DNA from: Micromonospora sp. U21
GTDB lineage: Bacteria; Actinomycetota; Actinomycetes; Mycobacteriales; Micromonosporaceae
Direction: 5' to 3'
Length of the DNA stretch: 64,000 nucleotides
NCBI RefSeq assembly: GCF_018070045.1
Contig: NZ_JAGPYK010000014.1
Coordinates: 1-64,000, forward strand
Position numbers and translations under genes: made by a program. Below are positions 45,596-56,095 of this stretch, piece after piece. Under the pieces are notes generated by a model, which was not told where the DNA came from, ran no database searches, and saw only the letters and a list, made by a program, of their open reading frames with translations. Within the stretch, counting starts at the first letter, position 1. Each line of letters begins with the position of its first letter.

Positions 45596-45629
45596 TCGCG
45601 CCCCGGGCGGCACACCCGAAGGGACACCA

Positions 45630-48600
45630 ATGAGGCTCCGTACCCCCCCGCTGGCTCGGTGCCGCCGCCGCGGCGCTGCTGGCCACGACCGCACCCGCTG
45701 TGGCCACCGCCACCCCGCCGGCCGCCGCCGCGCCCGGCGCGGCCGGTGTGACCGTCCTCGCGGCCGCCGACGACAAGGGCCCGATCGGCTGGGACGCCTA
45801 TCGCCGCCTGGACCGGCTCCCCGAGCTGGCCGCCGGCACCCGTACCCGACAGTTCTCCAGCTTCGGCCGCGACGGATCCAACGACGACGGGTTCGTCGGC
45901 ACCTACTCGTGCCTGCGCCAGGCCAGCGGCTGCCTCATCGCCGAGGACCGTGGCCCGGGCGAGGTGCAGTCGATCTGGTTCACCCGCGACGGCGGTAACG
46001 TCAGCGCCACCGGTTGGATCCGCATCGAGCTCGACGGGGCCACCGTCGTTGACACCGGGCTGCAGAACCTCGTCAACGGCGGTCTCGGCAGTCCGTTCGT
46101 CGCCCCGCTGGTCAGCAACGCCGACCAGACCTCGGGCGGGGTCACCGTCAAGGTGCCGATGCCCTACCGCGACTCCATGCGGATCACCACCCAGAACAAC
46201 CCGCTCTTCCACCACGTCACGTACCGCGAGTTCGCCGACCCGACCGGGATCTCCCGGTTCAACCCCGCCGATCCGGCGACCGACGTGCTGGACAAGCTGC
46301 GTGCCGCCGGAACCCGGGACCCGAAGCCGGCCCAGCCCAGCGCGACCACCGCCGGCGCCACGGTCACCGTCCCGGCCGGTGGGCAGGCCACCCTCGCCAC
46401 CCTCACCGGACCGCGGGCGATCACCGCGCTGCGGCTGCGGGTGCCGGACGGCGCGGCGACCGAGCCGAACCTGTCCCGCCTGCGGCTGCGCATCACGTTC
46501 GACGGCCGGACAACCGTGGACAGCCCGGTCGGTGAGTTCTTCGGTGCAGGTCTCGGCGAGCGCGGCGTCCGCTCCCTGATGTTCGCCATGGACGCCACTC
46601 CCGGCGGCTGGTACAGCGCGTGGTGGCCGATGCCGTTCCGTTCCACCGCCACCGTCGCGCTGGCGAACACCACCGGCGCCGCTGTCAGCGGCGTCCAGGC
46701 CGAGGTGACCTCGGCACCGGGCACCCAGTGGACGGCGGCCCTCGCCGCAGACGGGGCCGCCGGTTACTTCACCACCCAGTCCCGTCGGGCGGAGACCGTC
46801 GGCGGCAGCGACTGGATCGTCGCCGACCAGGCCGGCCGCGGCCGGTTCGTCGGCGTCTCCCACACCATGCGCGGCCACATCACCGGTGGCAACACCCGCA
46901 ACTACCTTGAAGGCGACGAGCGGGTGCACGTCGACGGCTCACCGACACCGCAGCTCTACGGCACCGGCACCGAGGACTTCTACGAGTCGGGGTGGTACTT
47001 CAACCGCGGCGCGTACAGCGGCGTCTTCACCGGCAACACCGCCCACCTCTTCCGCGCCGGCGGTTGCGTCGACGAGTGCGACGCAACCTACCGTCTGATG
47101 ATCGGCGACGCCGTGTCGTACGCCAGCGCCCTGCGCTTCGGCATCGAGCACGGGCCGGCCAACGACATGCCGGCGAACTACGCCTCGACGGCGTTCCTCT
47201 ACACCCAGCCCACCGTCGCGGTGCGCCGGACCGACACGCTGGTCACCGGCGACGCCGCCAGCCGGGCCGCCCACGGCTACACCGACGCGACGGCGACCCA
47301 GTACGCGCTCACCGCGCCGTTCGAGGGCGACGACGACAACGCCACGGTGAGCAGGCAGGTCCGCGCCACCACGGCCCCGGTCAGCTTCCGGGTCGCGGTG
47401 GACCCGGCCAACCAGGGCGTACGGATGCGTCGGCAGGGCGACCAGCTGAGCGGCTACCAGCAGGCAGCCGTGGCGGTGGACGGTGCACCGGCCGGCGTGT
47501 GGCTGCAACCCCTGGGCAACGGCCGGCAGCGCTGGTTGGCCGACGAGTTCGTGCTGCCGGCGTCGCTCACGGCAGGCCGCTCGACGGTCACCGTCACGCT
47601 GACCCCGGTCGCCGGCTCGCCCGCCTGGACCGCGGCCCGGTATCTCGCCGAGAGCATGGTGCCGCCGTTCGCCGACACCGCGGCACCCGGTGCGGTGGCC
47701 GGCGTGACGCTGGCCGGCGGGCGGGTGCACGCCCTGGGCCTGTCCTGGTCCGAGCCGTCCGACAACGTCGGGGTCTCCGGCTACCGGATCTACTCCTCGA
47801 GCGCGCCCGGCGTCGCGATCACGCCGGCCAACCTCGTCGGCACGTCGCGGACGACCGGGTTCCGGCACGGTCCGCTGCCGGCCAACCAGAACCGCCACTA
47901 CCGGATCGTCGCCGTCGACGGCGCGGGCAACACCGGTGCCGCGTCGGCCGAGGTGTCGGCGACCACCCGACCGCGCGCCGCCAGCGACGTCGACGGAGAC
48001 CGCCGCGACGACGCCGTGGTCTTCACCCGCGGCACCGCGGCCGACGTGTTCGCCTCGCTCTCCGACGGCGGCCGGTTCGTGCAGGACGGCTGGCTGTGGA
48101 ACGACTCCTTCGCCCCGGGTGCGGAACTGCCCTTCACCGGGGACGTCAACGGCGACGGCCGAGCGGACGCCATCACATTCACCAGGGGTGACCTCGCCGA
48201 CGTCTACGTCGGCCTCTCCACCGGGTCCGGATTCACCGGCGGGGCCAAGTGGCACGACTTCTTCGCCGTCGGCACGGAGATGCCGGCGGTCGGCGACGTC
48301 AACGGCGACGGTCTGACCGACATCGTCACCTTCACCCGGGGCGAGAACGCCGACGTCTACGTGGCCCTGTCAACCGGTTCCGGGTTCGGGCCCGGCATCA
48401 AGTGGCACGACCACTTCGCCCTCGGCACGGAGATGCCGGCGGTGGGCGACGTCAACGGCGACGGGCGCGACGACATCGTGACGTTCACCCGTGGCACCCC
48501 CGAGCAGGCGGACGTCTACGTCTCGCTCTCCGACGGCACCAGGTTCGCCGAGGAGGGCTGGAAGTGGCACGACCATTTCGCGGTCGGCAGCGAGCTGCCC

Positions 48601-48927
48601 GCGGTCGGCGACGTCAACGGCGACGGGCGTGACGACGTCGTGACGTTCACCGGGGGCACGGCGGGCGACGTGTTCGTGTCCCTCTCCGACGGCGGCCGTT
48701 TCGTGCAGGACCGCTGGAAGTGGCACGACCTGTTCGCCATCGGGACGGAGTTGCCGGGCGTCGGCGACTTCGACGGCGACGGACGAGCGGACGTCGTGAC
48801 GTTCATCCGCGGCACCCCGGCGGACGTGTTCGTCTCGCTGTCCGACGGAGGGCGGTTCGTGCAGGCCACCTGGAAGTGGCATGACAACTTCGCGACCGGC
48901 AGCGAGCTGCCCAGGCCGAGCGTGTGA
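45630..48927 (+). CDS. Secreted GH172 (DUF2961) enzyme with FN3 and FG-GAP repeats; frameshift in signal peptide
   Basis: Predicted about 1,100 residues: signal peptide, GH172/DUF2961 catalytic domain in the first 600 (including GTGTEDFYESGWYFNRG and SRLRLRITFDGRTTVDSPVG), a beta-sandwich, an FN3 domain near 47690-47975 and six FG-GAP repeats to the end. GH172 members cleave alpha-D-arabinofuranosides or difructose anhydrides using two Glu. ATG 45630 (ribosome site GAAGGGA) reads MRLRTPP, then seven C at 45643-45649 shift the frame; with six C it becomes RTPRWLGAAAAALLATTAPAV, a proper signal peptide. Without the correction the frame is open only from GTG 45700. Confidence 0.83.
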
Positions 48928-48929
48928 CC

Positions 48930-51056
48930 ATGCGCGCCCTCCGGATGTTCGGCGTTCTCGTGCTCGGGGCGGCGCTGCTGGCCGTCCCGGTGGGGCCGGC
49001 GGCCGCGGCCGACGAGCCGGTACGGGTGGAGGCGGAGTCGCTGCCCGTCATCTCGGCCACCGCACCGGTCGAGTCGCAGCCCGACTGCTGCGGGGTGACC
49101 TGGTCGGGCGGCAGGCAGCTCTGGCTGCGCGCCGCCCGGGCCGGTGACTCGGTGACCGTCACGCTGCCCTCGGTGCCCGCCGGTCAGTACGACATCGGGG
49201 GTGTGCTGACCCGGGCCCGCGACTACGGCACGCTGCGCTTCGCCGTCGACGGCGTGGCCGTCGGCCAGCTCTTCGACGGGTACGCGCCCACCGTGCAGCG
49301 CACCGGTGCCGTGCCGCTGGGCTCGGCGTCGCTCACGGCCGGCAGCCACCGGCTGACCGTGACGGTGACCGGTCGAGCCGCGTCCTCCGTCGGGTTTCTC
49401 GCCGGTCTCGACACGGTGACCCTGCGCCGAGTCGGTCCGCTGGCGGCCGTCACGACCACGCCGTACGAGGCAGTCGGCGAGACACCGGTGCGGGGCGCGC
49501 TGACGCGAGTCTACGACCCGAGCGTCGGCGAGCCGGTGTCCTGGTACTACAACGACCACACCATTGTGAAGAACCAGCAGACCGGCGTGTGGCACGTCTT
49601 CGCCATTACCCATCGAGAGCCGGCCGCGCCGCTGGACGAGACGCTCTTCGGCCACGCCACGGCATCGAGCCCGACCGGGCCGTGGACGAAGCAACCGCCC
49701 GCCCTGGTCGCCGATCCGGCGGCGGGCGAGCAGTGGATCTGGGCCCCGCACGTCGTCTACGACGCCGGCGTCTACTACATGTTCTACGCCGCCGGTAATC
49801 CGGACTTCGCCAACTACCGCATCCACCTGGCGACCTCGACCGACCTGTTCGTCTGGACCCGCAGCCCAGCCAACCCGTTGTTCACGGACGGCTGGGAGGG
49901 CCGCGACCCGATGGTTACGCGGCAGGGCGACCGCTGGGTCATGTACTACACCGCGACATCGAGCCCGACCGGCGGCAACCACGTCGTCGCCTACCGGACC
50001 AGCACAGACCTGCGGACCTGGAGCGCCCGCGCGGTCGCGTACTCGTCGCCGTTCACGGGGCAGGCCGGCGGGCAGACCGAGTCGCCCTTCGTGGTGCGCC
50101 GCGGTGACTGGTACTACCTCTTCGTCTGCTGCGACGGCACCGACTACGGCGCGGCCTACCGGCGGACGGCGGTCTACCGTAGTCGAGACCCACTGCGCTT
50201 CGAGGGCGCGGAGAGGGTCGCCGTGCTGGATGCGCACGCCGCTGAGGTCGTCGTGGACGGCGCGAACTGGTACCTGAGCCACGCCGGTTGGGGCCAGGGT
50301 GGGCTGTGGCTGGCGCCGCTGACCTGGTCGACGGGGGTGGTGGCCCGCGGCTACACGATGAGCACCGGATTTCTCCGCGCCGACGTGCGGACGTGGCCCA
50401 ACACCCGGATCGCGTCGCTGGCGGTGGACCCTGCCGGGGGCGGCGCCTACCGCCCGGCGCTCGACTCGTCGCACCGCGGTACCGGGCCGTACCTTGCGAT
50501 CGGCCGCTTCGACGTCACCGATCGGGCCGGTGCCCCGGCCAGGGTCGAGGTGTCGGCCGACGGCTCCCGGATCAACCTGGTCGGCATTCCGTTCGGCGAC
50601 GAACCGGTCACCGCGGACTGGTTGCTGACGATCGCGCCGCGGTGGACCGGCCCGTCGTTGCAGAGCGACGTCACCTGGTCGGTCAACGGTTCGCCGACGG
50701 CGGGGGTGTGGGAGGCGGCCTTCAACGTCGACGGAGCGTTGCCGGCCGTCGGTGACCCAGCGGTGGAGGGGCGGCCCACCGGCGATGTGACCGGAATGCC
50801 ACCGTGGACGATGACCACCGGCCCGGGCCTGTCAGTGGTCGCCGTGCACCGGTGGGCGTCGGCCTGGCGCGGCGACAACACCTGGTACGACGCCGGCCAC
50901 GCGATGGCCGCCTGGCAGCTGTTGTGGCGCCCGGGCGGCACGTCGTGGGCGCCCGGGCAGTATCCCGGAGGTACGTGGCGTTTCACGGCGAGCGGGTCAC
51001 GTCGGGACGCGAGCTTCGCCGACGGCGCCTACGCCGCGATCAACGCGACCCCGTGA
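48930..51056 (+). CDS. Secreted GH43-like beta-propeller glycosidase with N-terminal CBM-like module
   Basis: About 708 residues: signal peptide (1-28), a galactose-binding-like beta-sandwich (about 30-170), a five-bladed GH32/43-type propeller (about 180-440) and a C-terminal beta-sandwich. Candidate catalytic residues lie in RVYDPSVGEP, GRDPMV and TESPFVV. Family 43 enzymes typically release arabinose or xylose. The start is two bases after the GH172 stop (GTG 48924 overlaps it), so both are one operon. Its N-terminal module is homologous to the C-terminus of the second GH172, and its propeller to the gene at 63215. Confidence 0.8.
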   Translation: MRALRMFGVLVLGAALLAVPVGPAAAADEPVRVEAESLPVISATAPVESQPDCCGVTWSGGRQLWLRAARAGDSVTVTLPSVPAGQYDIGGVLTRARDYGTLRFAVDGVAVGQLFDGYAPTVQRTGAVPLGSASLTAGSHRLTVTVTGRAASSVGFLAGLDTVTLRRVGPLAAVTTTPYEAVGETPVRGALTRVYDPSVGEPVSWYYNDHTIVKNQQTGVWHVFAITHREPAAPLDETLFGHATASSPTGPWTKQPPALVADPAAGEQWIWAPHVVYDAGVYYMFYAAGNPDFANYRIHLATSTDLFVWTRSPANPLFTDGWEGRDPMVTRQGDRWVMYYTATSSPTGGNHVVAYRTSTDLRTWSARAVAYSSPFTGQAGGQTESPFVVRRGDWYYLFVCCDGTDYGAAYRRTAVYRSRDPLRFEGAERVAVLDAHAAEVVVDGANWYLSHAGWGQGGLWLAPLTWSTGVVARGYTMSTGFLRADVRTWPNTRIASLAVDPAGGGAYRPALDSSHRGTGPYLAIGRFDVTDRAGAPARVEVSADGSRINLVGIPFGDEPVTADWLLTIAPRWTGPSLQSDVTWSVNGSPTAGVWEAAFNVDGALPAVGDPAVEGRPTGDVTGMPPWTMTTGPGLSVVAVHRWASAWRGDNTWYDAGHAMAAWQLLWRPGGTSWAPGQYPGGTWRFTASGSRRDASFADGAYAAINATP

Positions 51057-51234
51057 GCCCAATCAGCGGCTGGCGGAGGCGGTCAGATGTCCCGCCGCTG
51101 CCGACGACCGGAGAAGCCTGACCGACTGGGCCGCGCGGCGCACAAGCCCCTTCCCAGGCCCGGGTCTGTGTCGACGGAGGTTCGGCCCGGCGCCGGCGAC
51201 CGGAGAGAAAACGTGAGCGCTCGGCCTTGATTAG

Positions 51235-51246
51235 GAAATCGATTGC
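51235..51246 (+). promoter_or_regulatory. LacI operator, copy 2
   Basis: GAAATCGATTGC, one mismatch from GAAATCGATTTC, lies 16 bases before the kinase start and so overlaps the expected promoter or leader of the kinase-isomerase operon. Confidence 0.7.
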
Positions 51247-51261
51247 TGGAACAGTGGCGCC

Positions 51262-52800
51262 ATGAAGGTCGCGGCTGTCCTCGGCGTTGACATCGGCACA
51301 TCGAGCAGCAAGGGCGTGCTCGTCGACGGCGACGGCCGCGTCCTACGGTCGTCCACCCGGACGCATGTGGTGAGCAGGCCACGGCCTGGTTGGGTCGAGA
51401 TGGACGCCGACGTCTGGTGGCAGGAGTTCGTCTCGCTCGCCGGCGACCTGCTGGCACCCGGCGACGCCGAGGTCGTCGCGGTCGGGGTGAGCGGCATGGG
51501 CCCGTGCGTACTGCTCACCGACGCCGCGAACGTCCCGCTCCGCCCGGCCATCCTGTACGGCGTCGACACCCGCTCGACCGATCAGATCGGCCGGCTCAAC
51601 GAGCGGTTCGGCGCGGACGAGATCCTGCGTCGGTGCGGCTCGGCCCTGTCCAGTCAGGCGGCAGGCGCGAAGGTGGCCTGGGTCGCCGAGAACGAGCCGG
51701 ACCTCTACCGGCGCGCCCGTCGGCTCTTCATGCCCAGTTCGTGGCTCGCCGTCAAGCTCACCGACGAGTACGTGCTGGACCACCACTCGGCGAGCCAGTG
51801 CACACCGCTGTACGACACCGAAGGCCAGGACTGGTACCACCCGTGGGCCGCCGAGATCACCCCCGGGTTGGACCTGCCTCCGCTGCGCTGGCCGGGCGAC
51901 GTGGCAGGCCGGGTGACGGCGGAGGCGGCGGCGGTGACCGGACTGCCGCCGGGCGTCCCCGTGATCACCGGGACCATCGACGCCTGGTCGGAGGCGATCA
52001 GCGTCGGCGCTCAGGGCGTCGGCGACCTCATGCTGATGTACGGCACGACGATGTTCCTGGTCCACACGGTCGCCGCCCGGGTCACCGACCCGTCGTTGTG
52101 GGGGACCGTTGGCGCCCTGCCCGGGACCCGCAATCTCGCAGGTGGCCTGGCGACGTCCGGCGCGATCACGGCGTGGCTGCGCGAGCTGTTCGGCTCGCCG
52201 GACTATCCCGACCTGCTCCGCCTCGCCGAGGCCTCCGGTCCGGGCGCCCGAGGGCTGCTCATGCTGCCGTACTTCGCCGGTGAACGTACGCCGATCCTGG
52301 ATCCGCAGGCCCGCGGCATCCTCGCCGGCCTCACCATCTCGCACGACCGGGGTGACCTCTACCGCGCCGCGCTCGAGGCGACCGGCCTCGGCGTACGCCA
52401 CAACATCGAGACCATCGAGGCGAGCGGCGGTGACATCCGGCGCGTCGTCGCGGTCGGCGGGGGCACCCGGGGCGGGCTCTGGACGCAGATCGTCTCCGAC
52501 GTCACCGGACGCGCCCAGGTGATCCCCGCGCAGACCATCGGCGCCAGCTACGGCGCGGCGTTCCTGGCCGCACAGACAGGGTGGACCGTCTCGATCGAGG
52601 CGTGGAACCCCGTCACCGAGGTCTGCGAGCCACGGGCCGAGTTCGCCGCCGACTACGACGAGCTGTACGGGCTGTATCGCGAGCTGTACACGAGTTCCAA
52701 GCGGGTCGCTCACGCGCTCGCCGCACGTCAGGTCCGTTTCCTGGCCGCCGCTCGGACGGATGCCAGTGCAGAGCAACGCACCGAAGGAGTCACCCCATGA
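51262..52800 (+). CDS. FGGY family carbohydrate kinase
   Basis: A 512-residue sugar kinase of the FGGY family (xylulokinase/ribulokinase-like). The N-terminal phosphate loop GVDIGTSSSKGVLVD, the middle FGGY segment PVITGTIDAWSEAISVGA and the adenosine loop VVAVGGGTRGGLWTQIVSD are present. It phosphorylates a ketopentose or similar sugar. The next gene, an aldose-ketose isomerase, overlaps its stop (ATGA), so the likely substrate is the ketose made by that enzyme; D-ribulose is my inference. Confidence 0.9.
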   Translation: MKVAAVLGVDIGTSSSKGVLVDGDGRVLRSSTRTHVVSRPRPGWVEMDADVWWQEFVSLAGDLLAPGDAEVVAVGVSGMGPCVLLTDAANVPLRPAILYGVDTRSTDQIGRLNERFGADEILRRCGSALSSQAAGAKVAWVAENEPDLYRRARRLFMPSSWLAVKLTDEYVLDHHSASQCTPLYDTEGQDWYHPWAAEITPGLDLPPLRWPGDVAGRVTAEAAAVTGLPPGVPVITGTIDAWSEAISVGAQGVGDLMLMYGTTMFLVHTVAARVTDPSLWGTVGALPGTRNLAGGLATSGAITAWLRELFGSPDYPDLLRLAEASGPGARGLLMLPYFAGERTPILDPQARGILAGLTISHDRGDLYRAALEATGLGVRHNIETIEASGGDIRRVVAVGGGTRGGLWTQIVSDVTGRAQVIPAQTIGASYGAAFLAAQTGWTVSIEAWNPVTEVCEPRAEFAADYDELYGLYRELYTSSKRVAHALAARQVRFLAAARTDASAEQRTEGVTP

Positions 52801-54431
52801 CCAGTTACACGCTGCCCGTGCCCGCCAACCCGCCGTCGGCGGCACCCGGCACCGTCTACACGGTTGCCAGCGGCGATCTCCGGCTCAGCGCGAACGTCAC
52901 TTGCTGGCCCACCCAGCAGCGACTGGAGGCCGACCTCACCGCGGCGGTCAACGCGCTCGGCTGGAAGGTCGAGCGCGGGCACGGCGTCGATCCGGGCAAG
53001 GGACACGGCTTCATCGACAGCCAGCGCGCGGGCATCGAGGTCTTCAAGCAGATCCCCGCCGACGCGGCACTGATCGTGGTCGAGGCCGTCTGGCAGTACA
53101 GCCACCACGTCCTGGCCGGGCTGCGGAGCCACCGGGGGCCGATCCTCATCGTGGCGAACTGGAGCGGCGAGTTCCCCGGCCTGGTCGGCCTGCTCAACCT
53201 CACCGCGAGCCTCACCAAGGCCGGCGTCCCGCACTCCGCGCTGTGGAGCCGCGACTTCACCGACGAGTGGGCGATGGGCGGGCTGCGGACGTGGCTCGAG
53301 ACCGGCCAGCTGCGCCACGACACCAGCCACGTACGTGACCTGCCCGCCCTGCCCGACGACCCGGAGGTCGCGCTGGGCCGGTCGCTGGCCGGCCAGCTCG
53401 CGACGGAGAAGGCCATCATCGGCGTCTTCGATGAGGGGTGCATGGGGATGTACAACGCGATCTTCGACGACGAGCTGATCAATCCGCTCGGCATCTACAA
53501 GGAGCGGCTGTCGCAGAGCGCGCTGGTCGCCGAGATGGCACGCGTCTCCGACGAGGAGGCCCGGGCGGTCCGCCGGTGGCTGGACGACGTCGGGATGACC
53601 TTCCACGTGGGCACCGACGAGGCCACCGAGCTGACCGAGGCGCAGCTGCTCAGCCAGTTCAAGATGTACGTCGCCGCCCTGCGCATCTCCGACGACTACG
53701 GCCTGGACGCGGTGGGCATCCAGTACCAGCAGGGCCTGAAGGACGTCGTTCCGGCCAGCGACCTCGCAGAGGGTCTGCTGAACAATGTCCAGCGGCCACC
53801 GGTGCTCAGCCGCGACGGGAGCCGCGAGCTGTACCCGGGGGCGCCGTTGCCGCACTTCAACGAGGTCGACGAGGGTGTGGCGGTCGACTCGCTCGTCACC
53901 AACCGGATCTGGACGGCGATGGGCCTTGACCCGGCGACGACGCTGCACGACATCCGGTGGGGCGAGCGGTACGGCGACGACTTCGTCTGGGTGTTCGAGA
54001 TCTCCGGTTCGGTGCCGGCGTCACACAACGGTGGCTACGACAGGTCGTACAGCATGCGCCAGCCGCCGATGTTCTTCCCGCTGGGCGGGGGCACCCTGAG
54101 CGGGGTGTCGAAGCCGGGGGAGATCGTCTGGTCCCGGGTGTTCATCATGGACGGCGCGCTGCACCTGGACCTGGGCCGCGGCACCGTCGTCGAGCTGCCG
54201 GCCGACGAGACCCAGCGCCGGTTGGACGCCACCACCCCGCAGTGGCCGATCATGCACGCCGTCCTGCACGGGGTCGGCCGGGACCAGCTGATGGCGCGGC
54301 ACAAGGCCAACCACGTCAACGTCGCCTACGCGCCGGATGCGGCGACCGCCGACAAGGCGCTGCGGGTGAAGGCGGCCATGTTCGCCGAACTCGGCGTCCG
54401 GGTGCACCTGTGCGGTGAGGTCAACCTCTGA
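52797..54431 (+). CDS. L-fucose/D-arabinose isomerase family protein
   Basis: A 544-residue cytosolic isomerase resembling the L-fucose/L-arabinose isomerase fold. Candidate metal ligands lie in VFDEGCMGMYNAIFDDELI, HFNEVDEGVAVDSLV and the C-terminal HAVLHGVGRDQLMARHKANH. L-fucose isomerases also convert D-arabinose to D-ribulose, which fits the adjacent kinase and the D-arabinose-releasing GH172 enzymes. It is translationally coupled to the kinase. An alternative is a role on L-fucose or another deoxy sugar. Confidence 0.75.
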   Translation: MTSYTLPVPANPPSAAPGTVYTVASGDLRLSANVTCWPTQQRLEADLTAAVNALGWKVERGHGVDPGKGHGFIDSQRAGIEVFKQIPADAALIVVEAVWQYSHHVLAGLRSHRGPILIVANWSGEFPGLVGLLNLTASLTKAGVPHSALWSRDFTDEWAMGGLRTWLETGQLRHDTSHVRDLPALPDDPEVALGRSLAGQLATEKAIIGVFDEGCMGMYNAIFDDELINPLGIYKERLSQSALVAEMARVSDEEARAVRRWLDDVGMTFHVGTDEATELTEAQLLSQFKMYVAALRISDDYGLDAVGIQYQQGLKDVVPASDLAEGLLNNVQRPPVLSRDGSRELYPGAPLPHFNEVDEGVAVDSLVTNRIWTAMGLDPATTLHDIRWGERYGDDFVWVFEISGSVPASHNGGYDRSYSMRQPPMFFPLGGGTLSGVSKPGEIVWSRVFIMDGALHLDLGRGTVVELPADETQRRLDATTPQWPIMHAVLHGVGRDQLMARHKANHVNVAYAPDAATADKALRVKAAMFAELGVRVHLCGEVNL

Positions 54432-54530
54432 CGGCTCAGGCCGGTCGATCCTGCACGGCTGCGGGTGATTCACCTGAGTGATCGCCGGCCCTGGCGCCGG
54501 CGCTGCGGATCGGAGCCGGTGGAACACGGA

Positions 54531-54566
54531 CGGGGAGCCTGACGGTGTACCGGGGCAGGCTCCCCG
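54531..54566. terminator. Bidirectional terminator between isomerase and lacI
   Basis: CGGGGAGCCTG (54531-54541) and CAGGCTCCCCG (54556-54566) form a perfect 11-bp stem with a 14-base loop, in the gap between convergent genes. Confidence 0.65.
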
Positions 54567-54634
54567 GCCTCCACCGCGGGCGGCCCGGCCACCGGCTCCG
54601 ACAGCGTCGGCAGTGGGCTCGCCGGCCACGAGGG

Positions 54635-55633
54635 TCAGCTCGGGCGGCTGGAGCTTTCGCGTACCTGGAGGCCTGTGCTGAGGGTGACGGTCGACGGCGG
54701 TCGCGTCGGGTTGGCGATCCGTTCGGTGAGCAGCACCGCGGCTGCCCGCCCCAGGTCGTACGTCGGCTGGGAGACGGTGCTCAGCGATGGTCTGACCAGG
54801 TGGGCCCAGGGTATGTCGTCGAACCCGACCACTCCGAACTCGGCCGGCACCCTGACCCCGCGGTCGACGAGGCACTCGACGGCGCCGACGGTCATCAGGT
54901 TGTTCGTCGCGAAGACGCTGTCGGGCGGGTTGTCGCTGTCGAGCAGCGAGGCCATGGCCAGGTAGCCACCCTCTTCGCGGAAGTCCGCGTACCGCACCAG
55001 ATTGTCGGTCGCCTCCCGCCCGTGCGACCGCAACGCGCGCTGGTAGCCGCGGAGCCGCTGGGCGGCGGTGGAGATCCGGCGTGGACCGGTGATGCAGGCG
55101 ACCCGCTGGTAGCCGTTGTCGAGCAGGTGGGTGGTGGCCAGCTCGGCCCCGTGCACGTTGTCGACGAGCACGGTGTCGATGTTGATGCCGCGCAGTTGGC
55201 GGTCGATGGCCACGACCGGGATGCGCGCCTCGACGAGCCGGTTGATGACGGTCGGACGGCCCGACGTGGAGATGATGACACCCGCCATCCGCTCGGCCAG
55301 GGCCGCGGCGATGTACCGGGACTCCTTCTCCGGATCCTCGTCGCTGTTGCACAGGACCACCGAGTAGCCGGCGCCCTGCGCGACGTCTTCGACCCCTCGC
55401 ACCATCGAGGTGAAGAAGGGGTTTCCGATGTCGGAGATGATGACCGCCCAGAGGCTGGTCTGACTCAGGCGCAGGTTGCGGGCGACGGCGTTGGGGCGGT
55501 AGTCGAGGTCCTGCATCGCCTGCTGCACCCGCGCGGCCATCACCGGGTCGACCGTGGTCCGCCCGTTCAGCACCCGCGACACCGTGGCGGGCGAGACCTG
55601 AGCCTGCCGCGCCACGTCATAGATCGTCGCCAT
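54635..55633 (-). CDS. LacI family transcriptional regulator
   Basis: A 332-residue LacI regulator. Residues 1-50 form the helix-turn-helix and hinge (TIYDVARQAQVSPATVSRVL, then RPNAVARNLR), and the rest is a periplasmic-binding-protein-like sugar domain. ATG 55633 has GGAGGCGA upstream. It lies at the centre of the GH172/GH43/isomerase/ABC locus and is the only LacI gene in the window. It is therefore the best candidate for binding the four GAAATCGATTTC-like sites, with a released sugar or its phosphate as inducer. Confidence 0.92.
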   Translation of the reverse strand: MATIYDVARQAQVSPATVSRVLNGRTTVDPVMAARVQQAMQDLDYRPNAVARNLRLSQTSLWAVIISDIGNPFFTSMVRGVEDVAQGAGYSVVLCNSDEDPEKESRYIAAALAERMAGVIISTSGRPTVINRLVEARIPVVAIDRQLRGINIDTVLVDNVHGAELATTHLLDNGYQRVACITGPRRISTAAQRLRGYQRALRSHGREATDNLVRYADFREEGGYLAMASLLDSDNPPDSVFATNNLMTVGAVECLVDRGVRVPAEFGVVGFDDIPWAHLVRPSLSTVSQPTYDLGRAAAVLLTERIANPTRPPSTVTLSTGLQVRESSSRPS

Positions 55634-55795
55634 TCGCCTCCGTTCGCTCGACTCTCCTTGTGCTGTGCTTCGGCGCGGCTACCCGGCGCGCTCCGGTGCC
55701 GGAAACCGGCATCCTACGGGTGGGTAGTGACGGAACCGTGACCGGTGTTTCGCGCCGGTGTCCGGCGCGGGTGCGGCCGACAGGGCCTGCCGCGG

Positions 55796-55960
55796 TCAAC
55801 CGTGGACGGTGAGCCGCAGGGCATCACCCCGAACTACCACCGCCTCGGCGTTCAACGTCACGAGAATACGCCCCTCCCGGTACGAGCAGTCCGCCGTCGA
55901 GCAGTTCCGTCACGAGGTCGGCGAGAGCCGCCACAGCGGCTGCGGCACGCTCACGCGAGC
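55796..55960 (-). pseudogene. Trace of a broken minus-strand gene
   Basis: Coding-like pieces in two frames follow each other on the minus strand: AAAAVAALADLVTELLDGGL, then GRILVTLNAEAVVVRGDALR and LTVHG before a stop. Joined by a frameshift they look like the C-terminal end of a protein. No family is recognised and no start is seen. Confidence 0.25.
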
Positions 55961-55963
55961 GGA

Positions 55964-55975
55964 GAAATCGTTTGC
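55964..55975 (+). promoter_or_regulatory. LacI operator, copy 3
   Basis: GAAATCGTTTGC has two mismatches to GAAATCGATTTC. It lies in the lacI-GH172 divergent gap, about 330 bases from the lacI start and 130 bases before copy 4. Confidence 0.5.
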
Positions 55976-56049
55976 TCGGTTCTGCTCGAGGACGATAAAA
56001 GCGGGCTGGGTCGCTGTCAACAGCGTCACGCGTCGGCGGCGATCGAGGA

Positions 56050-56079
56050 TTGACCGCCGCGTGGAGGCGTGCCTACCCT
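56050..56079 (+). promoter_or_regulatory. Promoter of the second GH172 gene
   Basis: TTGACC (56050-56055) and TACCCT (56074-56079) are spaced by 18 bases. The predicted start lies just before the operator at 56096, the same order as at the first GH172 promoter. Confidence 0.5.
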
Positions 56080-56095
56080 GTCGCTGTTGCAGCGA

